A DNA stretch of 61,973 nt, from assembly GCF_022179345.1 (NCBI RefSeq), contig NZ_BPQR01000007.1:1-61973 (forward strand), given 5' to 3'. The position numbers and the translations under genes are program-made. Source of the stretch: Methylobacterium jeotgali. Its GTDB lineage: Bacteria; Pseudomonadota; Alphaproteobacteria; Rhizobiales; Beijerinckiaceae. Shown here piece by piece: positions 61,825-61,973 of this stretch (the first letter of the stretch is position 1; the number at the start of each line of letters is the position of its first letter). The notes below the pieces were generated by a model, which was given only the letters and a program-made list of their open reading frames with translations, had not been told where the DNA came from and made no database searches.

Positions 61825-61973
61825 TCATGCGGCGCGCTGGTTGATCTTGCTGTCGGCGATGCGGGTCAGCTTGGCGTCGGTGGCCTTCTCCTCGTCGAGG
61901 TTCTCCTGGAGCACGCCGGCGCAGTCGTCCCGGCCGAGCTGCTTGGCCCAGGCGATGAGCGTGCCGTAGCGGG
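61825..61973 (-). CDS. DUF892/YciF ferritin-like protein, C-terminal end (cut by window end)
   Basis: The last 48 residues are visible, from RYGTLIAWAKQLGRDDCAGV through NLDEEKATDAKLTRIADSKI to NQRAA. The E-x-Y/R-x(n)-LIAWAKQLG and QENLDEEKATDAKL patterns match the stress-related YciE/YciF ferritin-like family. The start lies outside the window. It is transcribed in the same direction as the coiled-coil gene, with 45 bp between them. Confidence 0.85.
   Translation of the reverse strand, partial: RYGTLIAWAKQLGRDDCAGVLQENLDEEKATDAKLTRIADSKINQRAA

Noticed and set aside
1..61973. CRISPR arrays, insertion sequences, prophage, rRNA or tRNA genes
   Set aside because: No regularly spaced repeats, transposase or integrase motifs, or RNA-gene signatures were seen. 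This is a by-eye scan, so a short tRNA could be missed.

Overview
The window is a very GC-rich alphaproteobacterial chromosome segment. Gene content and order (rpsT-dnaA-dnaN-recF, mutM/ubiE-ubiB-coaBC, mltG-yicC-gmk, purL-bolA-grxD, a CpaA-F/TadBC pilus locus, a biliverdin-type bacteriophytochrome) fit Hyphomicrobiales (Rhizobiales), most likely Methylobacteriaceae. The genus is an inference from gene order and protein character, not from a database search. I saw no insertion sequence, prophage, CRISPR array, rRNA or tRNA. The only mobile-type elements are two small vapBC toxin-antitoxin modules.

Layout. Positions 1-7770 hold the N-terminal part of ftsK (cut by the window edge), mtnA, a double-hotdog MaoC protein, endonuclease V, ychF, vapBC module 1, pth and rplY. 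Positions 7940-10055 hold a small exported protein and a phosphomannomutase/phosphoglucomutase. Positions 10071-23062 are a Tad/Flp pilus region: an orphan secretin-N-domain protein, a 58-residue Flp pilin, then cpaA, cpaB, cpaC, cpaD, cpaE, cpaF, tadB and tadC on the plus strand; a hybrid histidine kinase and a TadD-like lipoprotein follow on the minus strand. TadE/F/G pseudopilins are not in the window.

Positions 23170-31955 are housekeeping and accessory metabolism: M17 aminopeptidase, hemC, an ABM-domain protein, a Kdo 3-hydroxylase-like dioxygenase, an HTH protein, a small exported protein, an Hsp20 with a RpoH-type promoter and a candidate ROSE thermometer, an alpha/beta hydrolase, an SDR and a dihydrolipoyl-dehydrogenase-like flavoprotein. 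Positions 32061-35271 encode the most striking pair: a sensor kinase with an N-terminal photoactive-yellow-protein-like domain fused to a complete biliverdin phytochrome and a HisKA_2 kinase, followed directly by its heme oxygenase. All the classical PYP chromophore residues, including the attachment Cys, are replaced.

Positions 35278-42994 are gmk, yicC, mltG and mutM (minus) and ubiE, ubiB and coaBC (plus). Then come an agmatinase-family ureohydrolase and a membrane protein with a Gly/Cys-rich tail. The replication block rpsT-dnaA-dnaN-recF spans 45796-50670. After it come vapBC module 2, recQ, an arylamine N-acetyltransferase, a membrane hydrolase-like gene that lacks a usable ATG/GTG/TTG start, purL-bolA-grxD, a TrxB-like oxidoreductase, an SMP-30 protein, a small unknown, a coiled-coil membrane protein and the C-terminal end of a DUF892/YciF ferritin-like gene.

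Regulatory signals readable from sequence: a perfect TTAA-N7-TTAA (CtrA-type) site upstream of ftsK and one-mismatch versions upstream of cpaB and tadD, suggesting cell-cycle control of division and pili; a consensus sigma-70 promoter before rpsT; an operator-like inverted repeat before vapBC2; and several intrinsic terminators.
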